A stretch of 64,000 bases of DNA from Trichostrongylus colubriformis (Eukaryota; Nematoda; Chromadorea; Rhabditida; Trichostrongylidae): contig OZ022258.1 in the NCBI GenBank assembly GCA_963978905.1, forward strand, positions 54,234,591-54,298,590, read 5' to 3'. Numbering within the stretch: position 1 is the first letter of the stretch; every line of letters starts with the position of its first letter. Both the position numbers and the translations under genes were made by a program. A model generated the notes under the pieces. The model worked only from the letters and a program-made list of their open reading frames with translations, was not told the DNA's origin and ran no database searches. This document shows, piece by piece, positions 35,679 through 48,900 of this stretch.

Positions 35679-37087
35679 CTGTGGAAATAGCGGCCGAAGC
35701 GGAGAGATGCCGACTGCTGTTGTGGTCAGTTTTGCGGTGAAGCCGATGATAAACAGAAAGCATGGGAAAGCTGGTTTGAAACAATCTTTGCTGGCTCTCG
35801 TCAAGCTAATCAAATAGAGGTGGATATCAAGGGGTATGAAAGAGTGCCAAAGATTCAAGAGGATAAGAGGTCAAACGGAGAATCTGAAAAAGCTCAGCAC
35901 ACAAAGTTGAAAGAGGTTGACACTACAACAATTTTGCTGAAATAATTTGGCATACGCCATGCTTACGGCGTTCTGCATCCTGCTGTAAGTCCTGCATTTA
36001 TCGCAGTGGTACACCCTAAGTGTATACAATACTTCGTTCTGAAGACACTGGAAGAGATAAATTTCACAAACATGCATGTGAGGAATCTGTGGAATGTGCA
36101 AGTAGAAAAGTTCAGAAGCGTAACTGTAGAAGGAGAAGTAAATAAAGTAGCGAAAACTTCTAGCTACAGGGGATCGTTAACCCCCTTCGCCTTTGCGTTT
36201 CCCTGCGTCACTAGCCGGTGGGATAGGTTGCAGACGGGCGAGGGGCTGAATCAGCCGATCGCCACCACAGTTCCTCCCTCGCCGGCAACTCCTTTACTGG
36301 ATGCACGTCAGCACGACTGGCAGGGCTGCGGAAGTGTGATAAGACCTCAAGTCGCAGTTTTTCAATGCAAGTTTCGCTACACATCACCCTTTCTGAAGTG
36401 GAAGGTTCGTTTTCAGAGACATGTACGCCCCATTCCTCACTTCCTTCTTACCCTTCCCAGTGCCTTCAAGCAATGCCTGTTGCAACTAGGAAACATCGCG
36501 GTACGATTAGGACAATGATCCCGTTACGCGCTATTAGGGAATGCCGCTGTTGCACTCGTATAAATATTAATTGGCGATTATCTTTCAGTTTGGATGGTTG
36601 AAAGGCGGAAACAACACAACATGATATTCTAAGATGAGATCACCCTTTTTTCTAAAAAGTGCTCAAACACGATAAGCCTCGCTTTCTTCTCGGGAGCAGT
36701 TTACCGCTTGTTTCGCCGTAGGTGACGAACAAGCGCACCGAACGATTTTCTTGACGTACACCCCGTAAGGCCTAGTCGTGATTGTAACGCATTTGCAACC
36801 GATGCTAAACATATATGACCTGGGTATATCTCGTTTGAGAATGAATGACAAAAAACGATTCACGTAAAAAATCTTTGAACTTTCTCTAAGCATTTGATGC
36901 GTTTGTCAAGGTGGGAATTCAATAATTTGGTTCAGTTCCAGTTGCTGCACGTCGTTTAGATGACTTGGGTCTGAAAATCTTATCAGCTGGCAGTTAGGCA
37001 AGCACTACTTTGAGTACTTTTGAGTTTTAATCTTCTCTCTCTTGACATTATTCTGTTTGTTTTGCACCAACGACATTGTCTGAAGTA
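35679..37087. other. Upstream of the inhibitor gene, no gene recognised
   Basis: The missing first exon(s) of the inhibitor gene should lie here or beyond. 36170-36300 (ggggatcgttaacccccttcgcc ...) is GC-rich and looks like an inserted repeat. No supported coding exon. Confidence 0.35.
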
Positions 37088-37758
37088 TTGGGTAGTCTAA
37101 AAAGTTTTCGTATTTTCAAATACCGCCTTTTCCCTCCAAACTGCTTTCCAGCAATCTCTTCTGTACATACACATGTAGTACAAGTCCACACGCATCTATA
37201 GGTATTATTGTTTTTCATCTCCTGGATAACCTTTGTCGGTAGAATAATTATATCAAAGGTCAACCTCATTTTCAATACAAAAATTATGAGAAAATTATTC
37301 TTTGAATGGCGTTAGACACGGAAAGGAAAAGGTGATAATCCGATGGAGCAAGATCAGGGCTATAAGGTGGATGGGGCAGCAACTTTTATCCAAGCTCTAG
37401 AATTTTTTGGCGAGTCACTTTTTCAATAATGGGAAGAACTTGCTAAAAAATTGCCTCGCCAAAGAATTCTCGAGCTTGGATAAAATTGCTGCCTTGTATT
37501 CCTGACCTTGCTCCATCGGATTATCACCTTTTCCTTTCCCTGTCTAACGCCATTCAAGAAAAAAAATTGGAATTGAAAATGAGGTGACCTTTGATATGTT
37601 TATTTTGCCGAAAAGGGTTATCCGGGAGATGGAAGACACAATACCTATAGATGCGCGTGGACTTGTACTACATATATATGTACAGAAGAAATTTTGTGGA
37701 AAGCAGTTTTGAGGGAAAAAGCGGTATTTAAGTACGAAAAACTTTTTAGACTACCCAA
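37088..37758. mobile_element. Mariner foldback element, 671 bp, with transposase remnants in both arms
   Basis: TA on both sides (37086-37087, 37759-37760). Terminal inverted repeat TTGGGTAGTCTAAAAAGTTTT and its complement. The two arms are inverted copies of the same mariner 3' half. On the minus strand, about 37327-37390 reads LLPHPPYSPDLAPSDYHLF, the hallmark of the mariner D,D34D transposase around its third Asp. On the plus strand, 37501-37542 reads PDLAPSDYHLFLSL. The element is therefore two transposase C-terminal halves joined head to head, with no intact gene. Confidence 0.88.
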
Positions 37759-40700
37759 TACATAATGGCACATATAGTGACGAAATGAAATAATAAATAA
37801 AAATAATCTTTGTTATGTGAGTGATGTCAATGCTGCCTTTTCCCTTTTCATCTACAGACATTCGAAGTACCATTAACTACCGCGATTCGCCCTTCCCCAC
37901 ACGTGCCACGTTTTTTTCTTGACTAAAGCTTTTCTGTATCGAATGTGAAACCGTTTTCCTCACGACCTATCGAAGAGGTCTCGAATAGAATGGACCACAA
38001 ACTCGATTTAACTACATTCCAAAAATTTTTACGCAACTTACTAGTTTTATGCGATTTCGAAAAAAAAACCTCAACTATTTTCCGGATCATCTTCTCATTC
38101 CGTAATAACTTCCCATCCTACAGTCGGACCAGAACTTAGTACAACTCAAAACTGAGAGTTATAGGCAGTTATGGTCTCGGATGGGACTCCAACCCGCCCT
38201 CTATGGCCTAACTCAGCTTCTTGATAGTATATTTAACATAGCTTCAACTCACATATACATATAACGTGTTGAGCCGGTTGACCGGTATCGGCATCGAACC
38301 GTGACGCTAAAAGCTTGAGTGGTTATTGATACTTCAAGTTTTTGATTTTTGTTATGTTTGCATAGAACGTGTCCTGTTTCATGTTCCTCGTCCCCGTTTG
38401 CCGGCTGATTTGAAAAAAGCGGAATGCGGAAGACCACAGGCTAGCAAAAAGCAAAAACTTCAAAAACCAGTATTCCAGATTGAGGTAGAGTTCGTAAGGC
38501 TTCCAGAGTCAGTTTGCGAAAAGTTCCTCCCGAAATGACATTCCTACAGAGATAACGTAGTGCCTAAAACGGACTGCCGTTAAAGTCGTTGAACTGGCAT
38601 GGCTCGTCTCATTCCAGATAATGAACAGGAATTGTTTGCATAGTATCGTGTCCTGTTCCTCGTTCGCGTTTGCTGGCTAATTCAACGCGATGTTTACCGC
38701 CGTCCTGCAGCGAGCTGCGTTCAGCCGCTAAGGTTGCACCTGTGGTTCGCTGAGTGCTGTGCTGTTTTAGGAACGCCACCACGGACCGGACACTTGATCT
38801 GACGCGAGCGCGACCAGTGTTCGAAATGCGGATATTCACTCCGTGTTCGCCTGTAGGGAAATTATATAGTCGATCTCGCTCTGATGTGGTGCGCTAAGGG
38901 ATAAGGTAGAGGGATAGCTGAGCCAACTCCTATTCATCAGTTTTTCAGTTCTGTCAGTTTCAGTCGTTTTTCAGTTGCAAAAGGTGCGATTGCGTAAACA
39001 GTCACGCAGACCAGCCGGCCAAAAAGTGAAAGAGGCTGGTCAAGAAATGGTACAAAAAGTGATGACGCAAGCCGCGTTTCAGCGGTATTCAGGTCTGGAT
39101 TCCCATACTCAAAGACCGAGGCCCTCAAACTTATCGGCGATTCCAAACTCTCAAAATTACTAGGCCTTTCAAGCTTCTATGAGCACTTTGTAGGACCGGG
39201 TGGCATCATTAAAACGTACGTGAAGGAGACACGCTCAATCGTCTATAAGAAGCTGGATGGAAATGTCAACCTAACTTTATACTGAATAATCGAAGCCTAT
39301 TGCTTGCATTCTTCGCACAGTGATAGGTTGCATGGCTTTTGCAAATTCACCTGAAGATTAACTAGGAAGAAAATGGCATACTCGTTCCAGAAAAAAGAAA
39401 ACACCAGCTCTACCTTCAGAAATCGTGGAAATATTGGAAGGTGTTCAAACAGGTGGCAGAAATTGTGCAGTGACAAGTGGCACAACTTCCAGTGCATCTT
39501 CCGAAGTTCAGTCCCGGATCGGTGCCCTCTATGCAAGCCCTCGGTCCCTCGGTAGTCGGTGAACTGCTGCCAGACTCGGAATGATAATACGACGTGTACT
39601 ATACATTGGCTACACCTCGCAAGTTATCGTACAGACTAAGTCGAAATCGATAGCAAATACGAATCTGAAACGGAGTAGAATACGTGGCTCTCTCCAGAAG
39701 AGATATTGCCCAGTGCATTCCGCCTATTCCTCCCCCCCCCCCCCCTAAAATTACATGCACGCTCAAATACTTCTCATATATTTTTAAAATCTGGTTTTAA
39801 CCATCCAGTTGGAATAGTAAAACCCACAAAAGAAATTCGTACATTATCAAGCAAAACAAACGGAAAGTAATAGAATGAAATTAGGATGAAAATGGAACTA
39901 AGAGAATAGGGCATAATTATGAGACACTGCTCAAGCGTCAGATATCGTGAAAAAAGTATAAAAACCGACAGCAACAATGCAACAACTCCAGGCATTCTTG
40001 AAATCTTGTCACATATTTGTAACATTAGAAATTGAATCAAGGTTCTCATCAAAGAACTGAAAAAGAACCGAGCAATTTTTGATAATAATTTGCCTGCAAC
40101 CACATGGTTATTCTGCAGTGGCCCGATAAAATGATCATCAACAAAACTCCAAAGGCCAGAGAGTTTTGCTTCCAAAGTGAATCAGCTACGCAGACTCAGC
40201 CAGGGACTAATCATTTATTTTTAATCCCGTTATCGACTACTAAGAGTGGCTCAGACATCCAAGGAAGTTCAAACCTTCATAGAATGTCAGTGGAAACTGC
40301 GAAGGGACAGTTTTCATCATAGCCGCTCTAGCATGCTGAAACTAGCCACAGCACTTGACCCACTCTAGCAACCAATCGGCGATTCCCAAGAGCGCGCCGT
40401 ATGCGATACGGGTTTGCCAAATGCACTTGCCGCTGAGAATGTCGCATTGGCACCTTTCCACTGGATATTTCAAGGAAGCAGCCATTTATACATCTTTATT
40501 AATGTAGTATAGTACAGCAGCGTAACTGTAAAATTTCATTTCGCCTATTTAAGAGGCTATCAAGCCTAAATAATGTGGTATTGCGAAGGTGTAGATTTTC
40601 CAGAGAATTTTATTGTCAGTTAACACCTTTAACCTCACGTGGACGTTATGCATGGACACAGAAGGGATAATTTTTAGTTGAAGTCACCGGTAGGGAGTTA

Positions 40701-42095
40701 ATTTTGGCGGTATGAGATTACGGTGGCTTGCAGTTGCCGCAATGCACACTGACACCTTGCCAAACGTCGAGAGTGGATTCATTAGGTTTTATTCGTGATC
40801 ACACTTTTTTCTTACGCTTTCACTTATTCTTCATTTAATTGTAATTGTTTGTTGCTGTGTACTATTTCACTTATTAATTGCCATCACGAATGAATGAAAT
40901 ACACTCTCCGAGACAACAAATGACAGCTCTACAGCGGACAACTTGGAAAGTCTGTGTGTGCAAATCGAATTGATCCGAATACACACCACAGCGTCGCGCT
41001 TTCGAATTCGTTTTTCCATGGATTATCGCTTCTAACCCTGAGTGTGCAGAACGAAATGATCATTTCCTTTGCAACTTCCTCTTTCTTAGGACCCATTCCG
41101 GTTCCTTTAAACGTATCTGAATCCGAAGCAATCCCAGCGCGATGAAACAATGCAGTAAAGGTAGGACAAGACAGAAGAAATGCCGTGACTAGACTTTTAT
41201 CCAAACTCAGAAAGACAATCTCTGAGGAGAACGAAAAGGTCTGCTTCTGCCCGTATCCACATGGTGCTCCATGTGGAAACCGAAAGAGGTAAAATGCGAT
41301 GCCAGGGGTAAGGGAAGAAAATGAGTATTGGGAAGACGTACTTTCCGTGTACGAACATTCCATTCCAAAAGAGACGATCTGTGGCAAAACTCCCGCTGAA
41401 AAAGGCATCTTGGGGTAATAAATACTGCTAATCTACCCTCTAAGTCTTACTCTGACTAATAGTTCTATCCACCAAATCTTAAGTCTCTATAACTGTTTAC
41501 ATTTACTTCAAGATTACTTCTGTGTTCTTCTAAGCACTCGACAACACCTTATTGTTCAAAACCTTCCGTCCTTTGTTTAAAGGCACATTCCGCGCTCGCT
41601 GAAGGGTGGAGTAACAGTTGACCCTCCATTGGTTGTCGGGCGCCGGGGGCGGATCGACCACGCCCCACTGCAGGCAATAGGGCGTGGAGAGACCGCCTCC
41701 CAGCCGCCGACAACCAATGGAGAGTCAACTGTTATCCACCCATCAACGAGCGCGAAATGTGCCTCTGAGTCCTACCTCAGTGCTTTAAGTCATCAATAGC
41801 AACGCCACGCTTTATTTCAGTCCAAGCGAACCAGAAAGCTCTTCTTTTCACAACAATGCACAATGTTTTATGTGTGAGATTTTACTGGCATCTTCCTCTT
41901 GCGATCATGGACCTCATAGAGACCAATGAAAAATGAGCACGACAGCAGCACACACAGCGTGGTGGCTAAATTTGATATTGTTAGCTAAGTTATTGAAAAG
42001 GCAGAATTTATCATTAATGTCACGCCGAAAACCCATAAAATAGGCAAAAAGCAAATGAGTAATTGTTTTCCAGGTCTGTATTTATTTGCTCACTT
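37759..42095. other. Gene-poor region with repeats
   Basis: No gene supported. 38340-38420 and 38628-38690 share a diverged direct repeat (tttgcatag.a.cgtgtcctgtt). A C run lies near 39731-39745. 40975-41400 is a dispersed repeat (partners at 19330-19560 and 43485-43600). The MITE at 41579-41766 is listed separately. A minus-strand open frame at 39774-40175 is very hydrophobic but unsupported. Confidence 0.4.
41579..41766. mobile_element. Palindromic MITE, 188 bp, AAAGGCACA ends
   Basis: Left AAAGGCACATTCCGCGCTCG, right cgagcgcgaaatgtgcct. Inner arms mirror closely: ggtggagtaacagttgaccc and ccattggttgtcggcgcc-like blocks against their complements. The terminus resembles that of the elements at 28825 and 51135. 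Confidence 0.75.
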
Positions 42096-42474
42096 GAAGG
42101 AATTGTCTACGGAAAACTGAGCTTCTATGTTACTCATATATTTATGTTGTATTTGGCTAATGTGGACTGCATGCAAAGTTTCACGCGAAGAATGTGAAGT
42201 TGTCTTAGATACAGCGCCACAAATTCTTGCCCAAGTGGGCGAACAAAAAGTTACGTAAACAGTTCCACTCTCCGTTCCCAACCGCAGCGGACGACGGGAA
42301 GGGGCTTGTTTCGGAGGCCCCGCTACCCGGCCAAGAATTTGGAGGGGGGGGGGCTGTATCTTAGCCGAACTCTCACTTTTTTTGCGCGAACTCTTGCATG
42401 CGGCCTACGTTAAGCAAATACAACATCAATATAAGGGTAACAAAGAAACTGATTTGCCCGTGGACGATTCCTTC
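42096..42474. mobile_element. Foldback MITE, family F (copy 4)
   Basis: About 379 bp, ends TTGAAGGAATTGTC and GGACGATTCCTTCAA. Shorter than other copies in the centre, with a G run at 42343-42352. Terminal tetranucleotide TTGA is matched by TCAA at the other end. Confidence 0.75.
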
Positions 42475-42860
42475 AATCAATGTCACCTGTTCGCTCAGAC
42501 TTCCAGCTAAGAGCTATTAAATGTCATGCAATTCAGCCCATCGCAGCTCGCAATAGGGAGGGACACAAGTATTTCTTTTTGAAATGTACTAATTCGAGAT
42601 TCAAGATTCATAGCATGCGGTCGCCCACGCTGAGCTTTCCACAACACTACTATGCGACAGGGCACTCGAATTGTATCAGGTCACGCGAAGAAACGGCAGC
42701 CATGGCCACTAGAGCGCAGACGGTGTCGCTATTCGCGTGGCGCGATGACCTGGTTGGAGTGTCTTGTCGCACAAATCCAATTTCTCAGCGGCGAGAACGT
42801 ATTTTCCCACATATTATCTGATTTTTAGATAGAAGGAAAAACGTGTGACACATCACATAC

Positions 42861-45046
42861 CAGCCGCAATGAAGAAAGAGGTTCGAATGTGTGCCGGAAA
42901 AGGTACGATCGGGTCAAAACCTTCATCTGCAGTGTGAGACTCACTCATCAAATAAGTAAAAAAAATCTGAAAATTAGCAAGAGAGCCTTTACGCACCCAC
43001 AACTGACTCTGCCGAGTTCACGTAAGAATCCGTTGCCGGCGACATAGTGTCACCCTCAAGGATACCTGGAAGTTATGTAACCCTTGAAGATCTCCAAACT
43101 TATAATGATTGCATCATATCAGTAGGAAGTGAGCAGAACAAAGGTTGAGGAAGAGCAGTGGGCCCACACACACACACTGAACCTGGAATCGAATTTTGAA
43201 ACATCTAAATATCCTTCTTATCCATCCGGCCTGCTTGACATCTGATTTATTCGAGAAACAAGGGTTTCCGAATTCAAGTCAGCTACAGCTTACAAAAAAA
43301 CTTCACCTTCTACGAGCACGAAGCGCTGCCACGCATAGGACGCACATCAAATGGTTCTACAAGCTTGGTATTGGCCGTAATCGAGAATCAGTGGGAGGGC
43401 CACTGATCAATATTGAAACCAATATAGCAAGTCATATTTGCTAATGCACGAAATGGTGCTGCAGCTCTTTGCAAGAATGACAAGTATTTCCCCCTTATAC
43501 CCGTTGAGACACTGTCAGGGGTATTGAGAAATGAGAATATGAAGACGTGTTCTCCGTAAATGACATTCTAGTCCACAAGAGATGAGCTGTGGCATAACTC
43601 TAACTACCTAAGCGCGTCTTAGGGTCTTCAACTCGATCCCGTAGCGCTATCAGCTACGTTGTCCCATCCGCCGGGTGAAATGCTACGACGGCAGAGCTAC
43701 GCTCGCAGCTGGCTGGATCACATCCTTCTCCTCTGCATCTGTCCATCACTAGTTAGAGGTGCAGAGGGGACGAAAGGACGAAGTGAGAAAGGACCTATTT
43801 TTCAGATTTCATAGCGTTTTATTTCGCCCTTTTTCTGCTGCTACACTACTGCGCATCCCCATTCATTTTTTACCCCACAATACTGGCTCCCTCACATATC
43901 GAGGAATACGCTATGTCTTTAAATCTCCATCCCGACACACAGCCAGCCACAGCCCGATTAGAGAGAAAAATATAGAGGAATTCTTATAAAGATGCACTTA
44001 CTTTGAACATCATCCACTGTCGTGAACGTAGATCCCTTCGCAATAGACCAGCAGACAGCATATGCCACTGAATACAAAGTAGTAGTTGTAAAAATAATAG
44101 CCACAAATTCGATCAAAGGACGCGACTACGCTAGCTTCACTGCCACAGCGACAGCGTTGCAGTACTTCAGGGAAGTTAACACAGTGACAATTTTTGAGAC
44201 CGAATTTAGCGATTGAGATTTACTCCTCCGTAGTCGACCAAATGGTATCACATGCAAAAAAGTTTCATGGCCTGTTCACGTAGACATGACATGGTCCAAA
44301 AAGCACGTATTCCCATAGAATTCTAACTGGGAGCCGAAGGCGCGACGTACCTCTCTTAGCCTTACATCACAGAAAAATGCGGAGTTCCGCAGCGGTTGTG
44401 TATTGTGGACAGCTCCACTTCTTTTCCATTCTACTATTATGTTCAAGGAACGACGCTGCCCTCTTGGCCTCCAAATTTTCGTGGTAGGGCGGCTGTGTTT
44501 TACCTCCTATATTCAGTTTCGATTTATTTTATTCATTTGAAGCACATGGATTTCAGGAACTCAATTTATTTTACGATATTAGAGAAGTTCCTCATTCATT
44601 TGATCAGTAGTCCCCTTATCCAGTCTTCTACAAGCTTCAGGTTCTTGTATAGCTTTAGGTTTTATGATGGCATGTCACAGTACGCACAAATAAAAAATGC
44701 ACCTATCTAAAGCGCTCAGTGCTTTGAAAAGGATAGGCACGTCGATCCCCTATGATAATATATTCGGAGTCAAGTGCGTGGCGTATCTCAGAGTAAATGA
44801 TTTCGAACTCCATATTCCTTATGGCACGGATTACCTTCTATCATCAAAGCACTTCGTATTTTGAACCGAGTTTCCACCTACATATTTCTCATCTAATACC
44901 TATAATAATTTGATTAACTAATACCATATGGAATGCACTAACCTAGAAAAGAAACGAAGGCGGTTGAGGACATTACTCTGCGACGGTACTACTGCTGCTG
45001 CCGCTGTCGCCGACTGAGTAACCAACAGCGATGACACGTGGACCAT
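42861..45046 (-). CDS. Partial gene for a predicted membrane protein, unassigned
   Basis: Chain of minus-strand exons: 44943-45046 (ATG at 45046-45044; MVHVSSLLVTQSATAAAAVV ...), a small exon ending at 44351 (either 44351-44360, 10 nt, or 44351-44417), 44002-44125, 42997-43065, 42861-42926. All joins have GT/AG and fitting phases. Exon 44002-44125 encodes a hydrophobic segment (FVAIIFTTTTLYSVAYAVCW) then SIAKGSTFTTVDDVQ, continuing SILEGDTMSPATDSY in the next exon. The last exon seen ends PFPAHIRTSFFIAAG and splices on, so the 3' end lies at lower coordinates and was not found. The ATG is 2 nt after an AG acceptor, compatible with trans-splicing. I do not recognise the family. It lies 943 bp downstream of the APC1 stop on the same strand. 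Confidence 0.45.
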
Positions 45047-45989
45047 TTCTAGTATCCAAGGAGGAAAAAGTGAATTATGCCTTAGCTCCAACCAGCACCA
45101 CTCAGAATTTCGTAAACGGAACTATATTTGGAACCAAACAAGCATTTCAAAGGAAAAAAAACCACGAGATTGATTGTCATGAAAACGGTATAATTAAATT
45201 AATATAATAGATCAAGTACTGTCCCAGTAACACTGCGAAATATTTACAACAATTTTTTGAAGTATGCCAATTTATTCGGTAATACCCAATTTTGAAAGCA
45301 CATAAAATCAAAGAAAATTAAACAATTTCCCGTGTACTTGAGAGCCATTTCCAACCTGTCAAAATTTTGAGTACGAGATTATAAATTGAACTTACATCGA
45401 AATCAAAAAAATATGTGAATAATTTTGAACAATGTCTCAACCGATAACATCTGGACATCGTCACACACAAACAGACCGTAGATCGATGAATAGGAAGAAT
45501 AGACGACAGCGAATAAGGATCTCAAAATTCACTTCACCCCAATGCCTTCTTCAGGTTGAGGCACCGCATCGTCCAATTTCCAAGCACGAATCAGTAATAA
45601 CAGAGTGCTAAGTAATTATTTTGCACGGGGGGGGGGGGGGAGGCTGATTCAAATGTTGAGCCATCACTCGGGTGTAGATTAGGAAAATGGAACTTGATTA
45701 TCGCGCGCAACAAGGCCTTGCTGCTGCTAGGAATTGGGTGCGCGTACCAGTGTCCTTGCGGCGTTGTTCGAGTGTCCTGATCTACACCCGCATTATTCCA
45801 CTCATTCGAGAGCACTCCAGTGGCAGGGCACTTGACCAATAATGCACATGGTAATGGTATGAGGACAAACTATCACAATTGTATTCAATGAAGTAAAAAA
45901 TTCTATTATAACAAGATGACAACGATTCCAGATGAAAAACCCGTGGGAAAAGCGTAGCACCTTATCACCCAGAATACCGTATCCATCAG
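45047..45989. other. Intergenic between APC1 and the downstream minus-strand gene
   Basis: Contains the APC1 3' flank. A G run (about 45629-45641) and AT-rich sequence; no exon supported. The gap is too long for a typical C. elegans-type operon spacer. Confidence 0.4.
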
Positions 45990-48900
45990 TCACACTTCCG
46001 CCTTACGTTCCAGACGCTGTGCTTCAATATCCAATCGATTCGCCAACGGTGTATTCCCCACGTGTCGAGCTACATAAGATGCCAGTTTCACATCTTCAGC
46101 CACGAAAGACGAAAGGCACAAAGGTGAGCTGCTGATTTCCTTAAAAAATAAATACAATAGAATACAACACATGAAAAATGTGCGAAGAAAAATTAGAAAC
46201 TAAGTTGTTTTGGAGCCACAATGCTTACAGCTTTATCTAATCGATAGGTAAAGGGAGCGGCCGTTTTTTATTTTCTTATTTTTTCATTTCCTAGCGGGGC
46301 GCTCTGGACAAGACTGCTTTCAACGTAACAATTAAAATTCTGGATCTACATACCATATGGAGAGTTTTCAGATACTGACGAATCGCAGGAGCACTGTCAA
46401 TCAAACGCCATCGTAGATCGCTCGGACCTCCAGGATGGCCCGTCTAAAAATGAATGTTAACAATTTACATCATTAAAGTGCTTCACGGAACTCAAATGAG
46501 GATATTGCTAATAGAACGCCTGGAACTCCAACAGCCAAGAAAAATTTGATTTGCTTATTTGAATTGAGAATATTTCCAGATTTCTCAAAGCCGTTTGTAC
46601 CATTTTCATCCTTTCCAACTCCTTCGCCAACTTCGTGACTTTGCAACACGGTCGCTCTACGCGATGGTCGAAAATCTGTCTCAAGGTCCAGTCTTCTTGC
46701 TGAGCCAATTCTTTGTCGTCCAGGCAGCTGAAAACGACCAAGCATGATTATTGAAGGCTATAATGAACCGGCAACGGAGCACAAGGAGGAGAAGCACCCA
46801 CCATAGTATCAAGTGAGACGAGAAAAACGCAGCAAAAGTATTAATCTGAACGTTCAAGGGGGGGGGGGGGTGAGTATGTTCCCAACAAATGAAGGCAAAC
46901 GATCCAGCGATACATACAATGTGTGACACACGGTAAAAAGCGAGTTCTGAATTCTTAAACAACATCCTTCTGCGAACCGCAAGCTCTTCCTACGAGTGGC
47001 CCCGTCATTTCGCTGCGTAATACTGCCATATGTTGCAGATCCGCGTGGTTACGATCGATGCTCAGTCATGCGGCGCGATGCAACACCCGTTTACGCAGAG
47101 ACGCCAAAATGCAAACGCGCAAAGCTGCCGGGGAATGAGGTAGAGTGAAGAATCTACTAAATTAATAAGAATAGATTAACAAGCGTTCAATAGCCATCAA
47201 GGTTAACGTGCAGCTCCAGGTAAGGAACCTCCTACAATGCTGGGCTCATCCAGGAAAGTGTCGACCGCACCACCATCAAGGGATCGGGCAACCAGCATAC
47301 TATGAACCGATTAACAGCAATGTAAAACGTAGAAAAACAACGCCGCATTCACAGGTTCAATAAAGAGCTCAGCGACAGAAGCAGACATGCAGGCGGGAAA
47401 GTGTCACAGAGAAGAGACCAGCAACGTGGGTACACCGAGAGTCAAGGATTTCTTGACAGGAGGATCGTATTTAACCGGACAGGAGAGGGGGTAGTAACTG
47501 CACAGCACAGCGATAAGCAATAGAATCTAAACTTTCAATAATACTGAGGTCAAGTTACTGGTATTTGGAGGTCAAAAGAAAGGGGGAGGGGGTTGAACTT
47601 GGTTCCCCATAGGGGAGGAAGGTCGTACTGAGGCGGCCATTTTCCTCGACACTTGCCAGCAACGGATACGCAGACCACGCGGTTGCCACCGCTTCTGAAA
47701 ACCACGTTCGAGGAATTCATTTTCTAGCCTTTTTCTAGCGGTTTCACTGCCACTAGTAGTAATAAGGCTGCACGTCTATAGGAGTTGTAATACCATATCC
47801 ATCGCGATTTGCACCTTCGCATCTCATTATCATACCTTTCTGTCACAGTGACCGGTATACGTCCATGTCCTGTGGTGAGAATCTCCAGCAGATCACGTTT
47901 CCGGTCCTCATTTTCGAGATCAAATTGAATTTCTTCAACACCAGGACCTAAGAGTGATATCGAGGCCAAATCTTCGATAGGTGGCAGCATCATCGGTGCA
48001 GTGGAATAGCAAGATGGACAGGACTTATCCTTAATGAATAAATAGAGACATCAGTAGTCCATCGATCAGAGATTTGAGTATCTCTCATCTACTCACGTTG
48101 AACGTTATAATGAGATCACACTGAATTGGCTTGTTCTTTTTCCTGCACATCGGAACAAGAAGGCGAGGTTCTACGGCATGAGTCCACAAAAATCGTAGAG
48201 GTTGGTGATAGAGTCTAAAAGTCGTTGATGAGCGATTTTCAAGTTTCGGAAAAGAACTGAGATTAATTCCGCACAAGTATCTTTAGTGATCACCTGTTAT
48301 CAGCAACATTGTGAGCTATGATTGGATACATCGAGATCACCAGCAACGCTACTGATAAATTGTCCCGTTTAAATCCATACCTTAATGAGGTGAGTATTGC
48401 TCAGCATTGAACACAATTTCAGCATAAGAGAGAGTGAGAACAAAAACATTCGTGGTCGACTTGAACCATTCGAATCGACCATTTCGCGACAAGAAAAGCA
48501 TCCATGGAGCATGCGCGCTGAGAGCTTTGAACTTCGCTTCAAAACTATGCGAAGACCGGGAAAAAATACACTGCATTCTTTCAAAGACCACTGATCGCTT
48601 AGGTGAGCCAAATAGTCTTGCCATACCGAATTCTGCTCGATCCTGTCATTGGTAATCCCGAAGAGCGGGATACCACGAGTTTCGAAGGGATCCTGTCAAA
48701 ACTCGAAGTGTCCTTGCTTGGCATTTGGAGAAAATTCTCAAAAATCGAAGCGTCATCAATGAATAAGGCTTTCAAACTTCTATACGAAAATACGACACGA
48801 AAGTAAGGTTTCGCGCTGAGGCGTTGGGGAGGGTGGTTTCGTGAGAAAGGCAAAGTAACCGAGAAATGAGAAGCGAACTCGCTACCCGCATGGCCCACGC

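Noticed and set aside
36006..36518. 170-codon plus-strand ORF
   Set aside because: Crosses a GC-rich inserted repeat and has no domain or splice support.
39774..40175. Hydrophobic 133-codon minus-strand ORF resembling part of a 7TM receptor
   Set aside because: AT-rich sequence readily gives Phe/Leu/Ile-rich frames; no splice sites or receptor motifs connect it to anything.
40929..41408. 159-codon minus-strand ORF
   Set aside because: Overlaps a dispersed repeat that recurs near 19.4 and 43.5 kb.
48369..48898. Protein-like minus-strand ORFs at 48382-48624 and 48599-48898
   Set aside because: The APC1 exon chain passes from 49397 to 48380 in phase without them, and the two frames do not join to each other.
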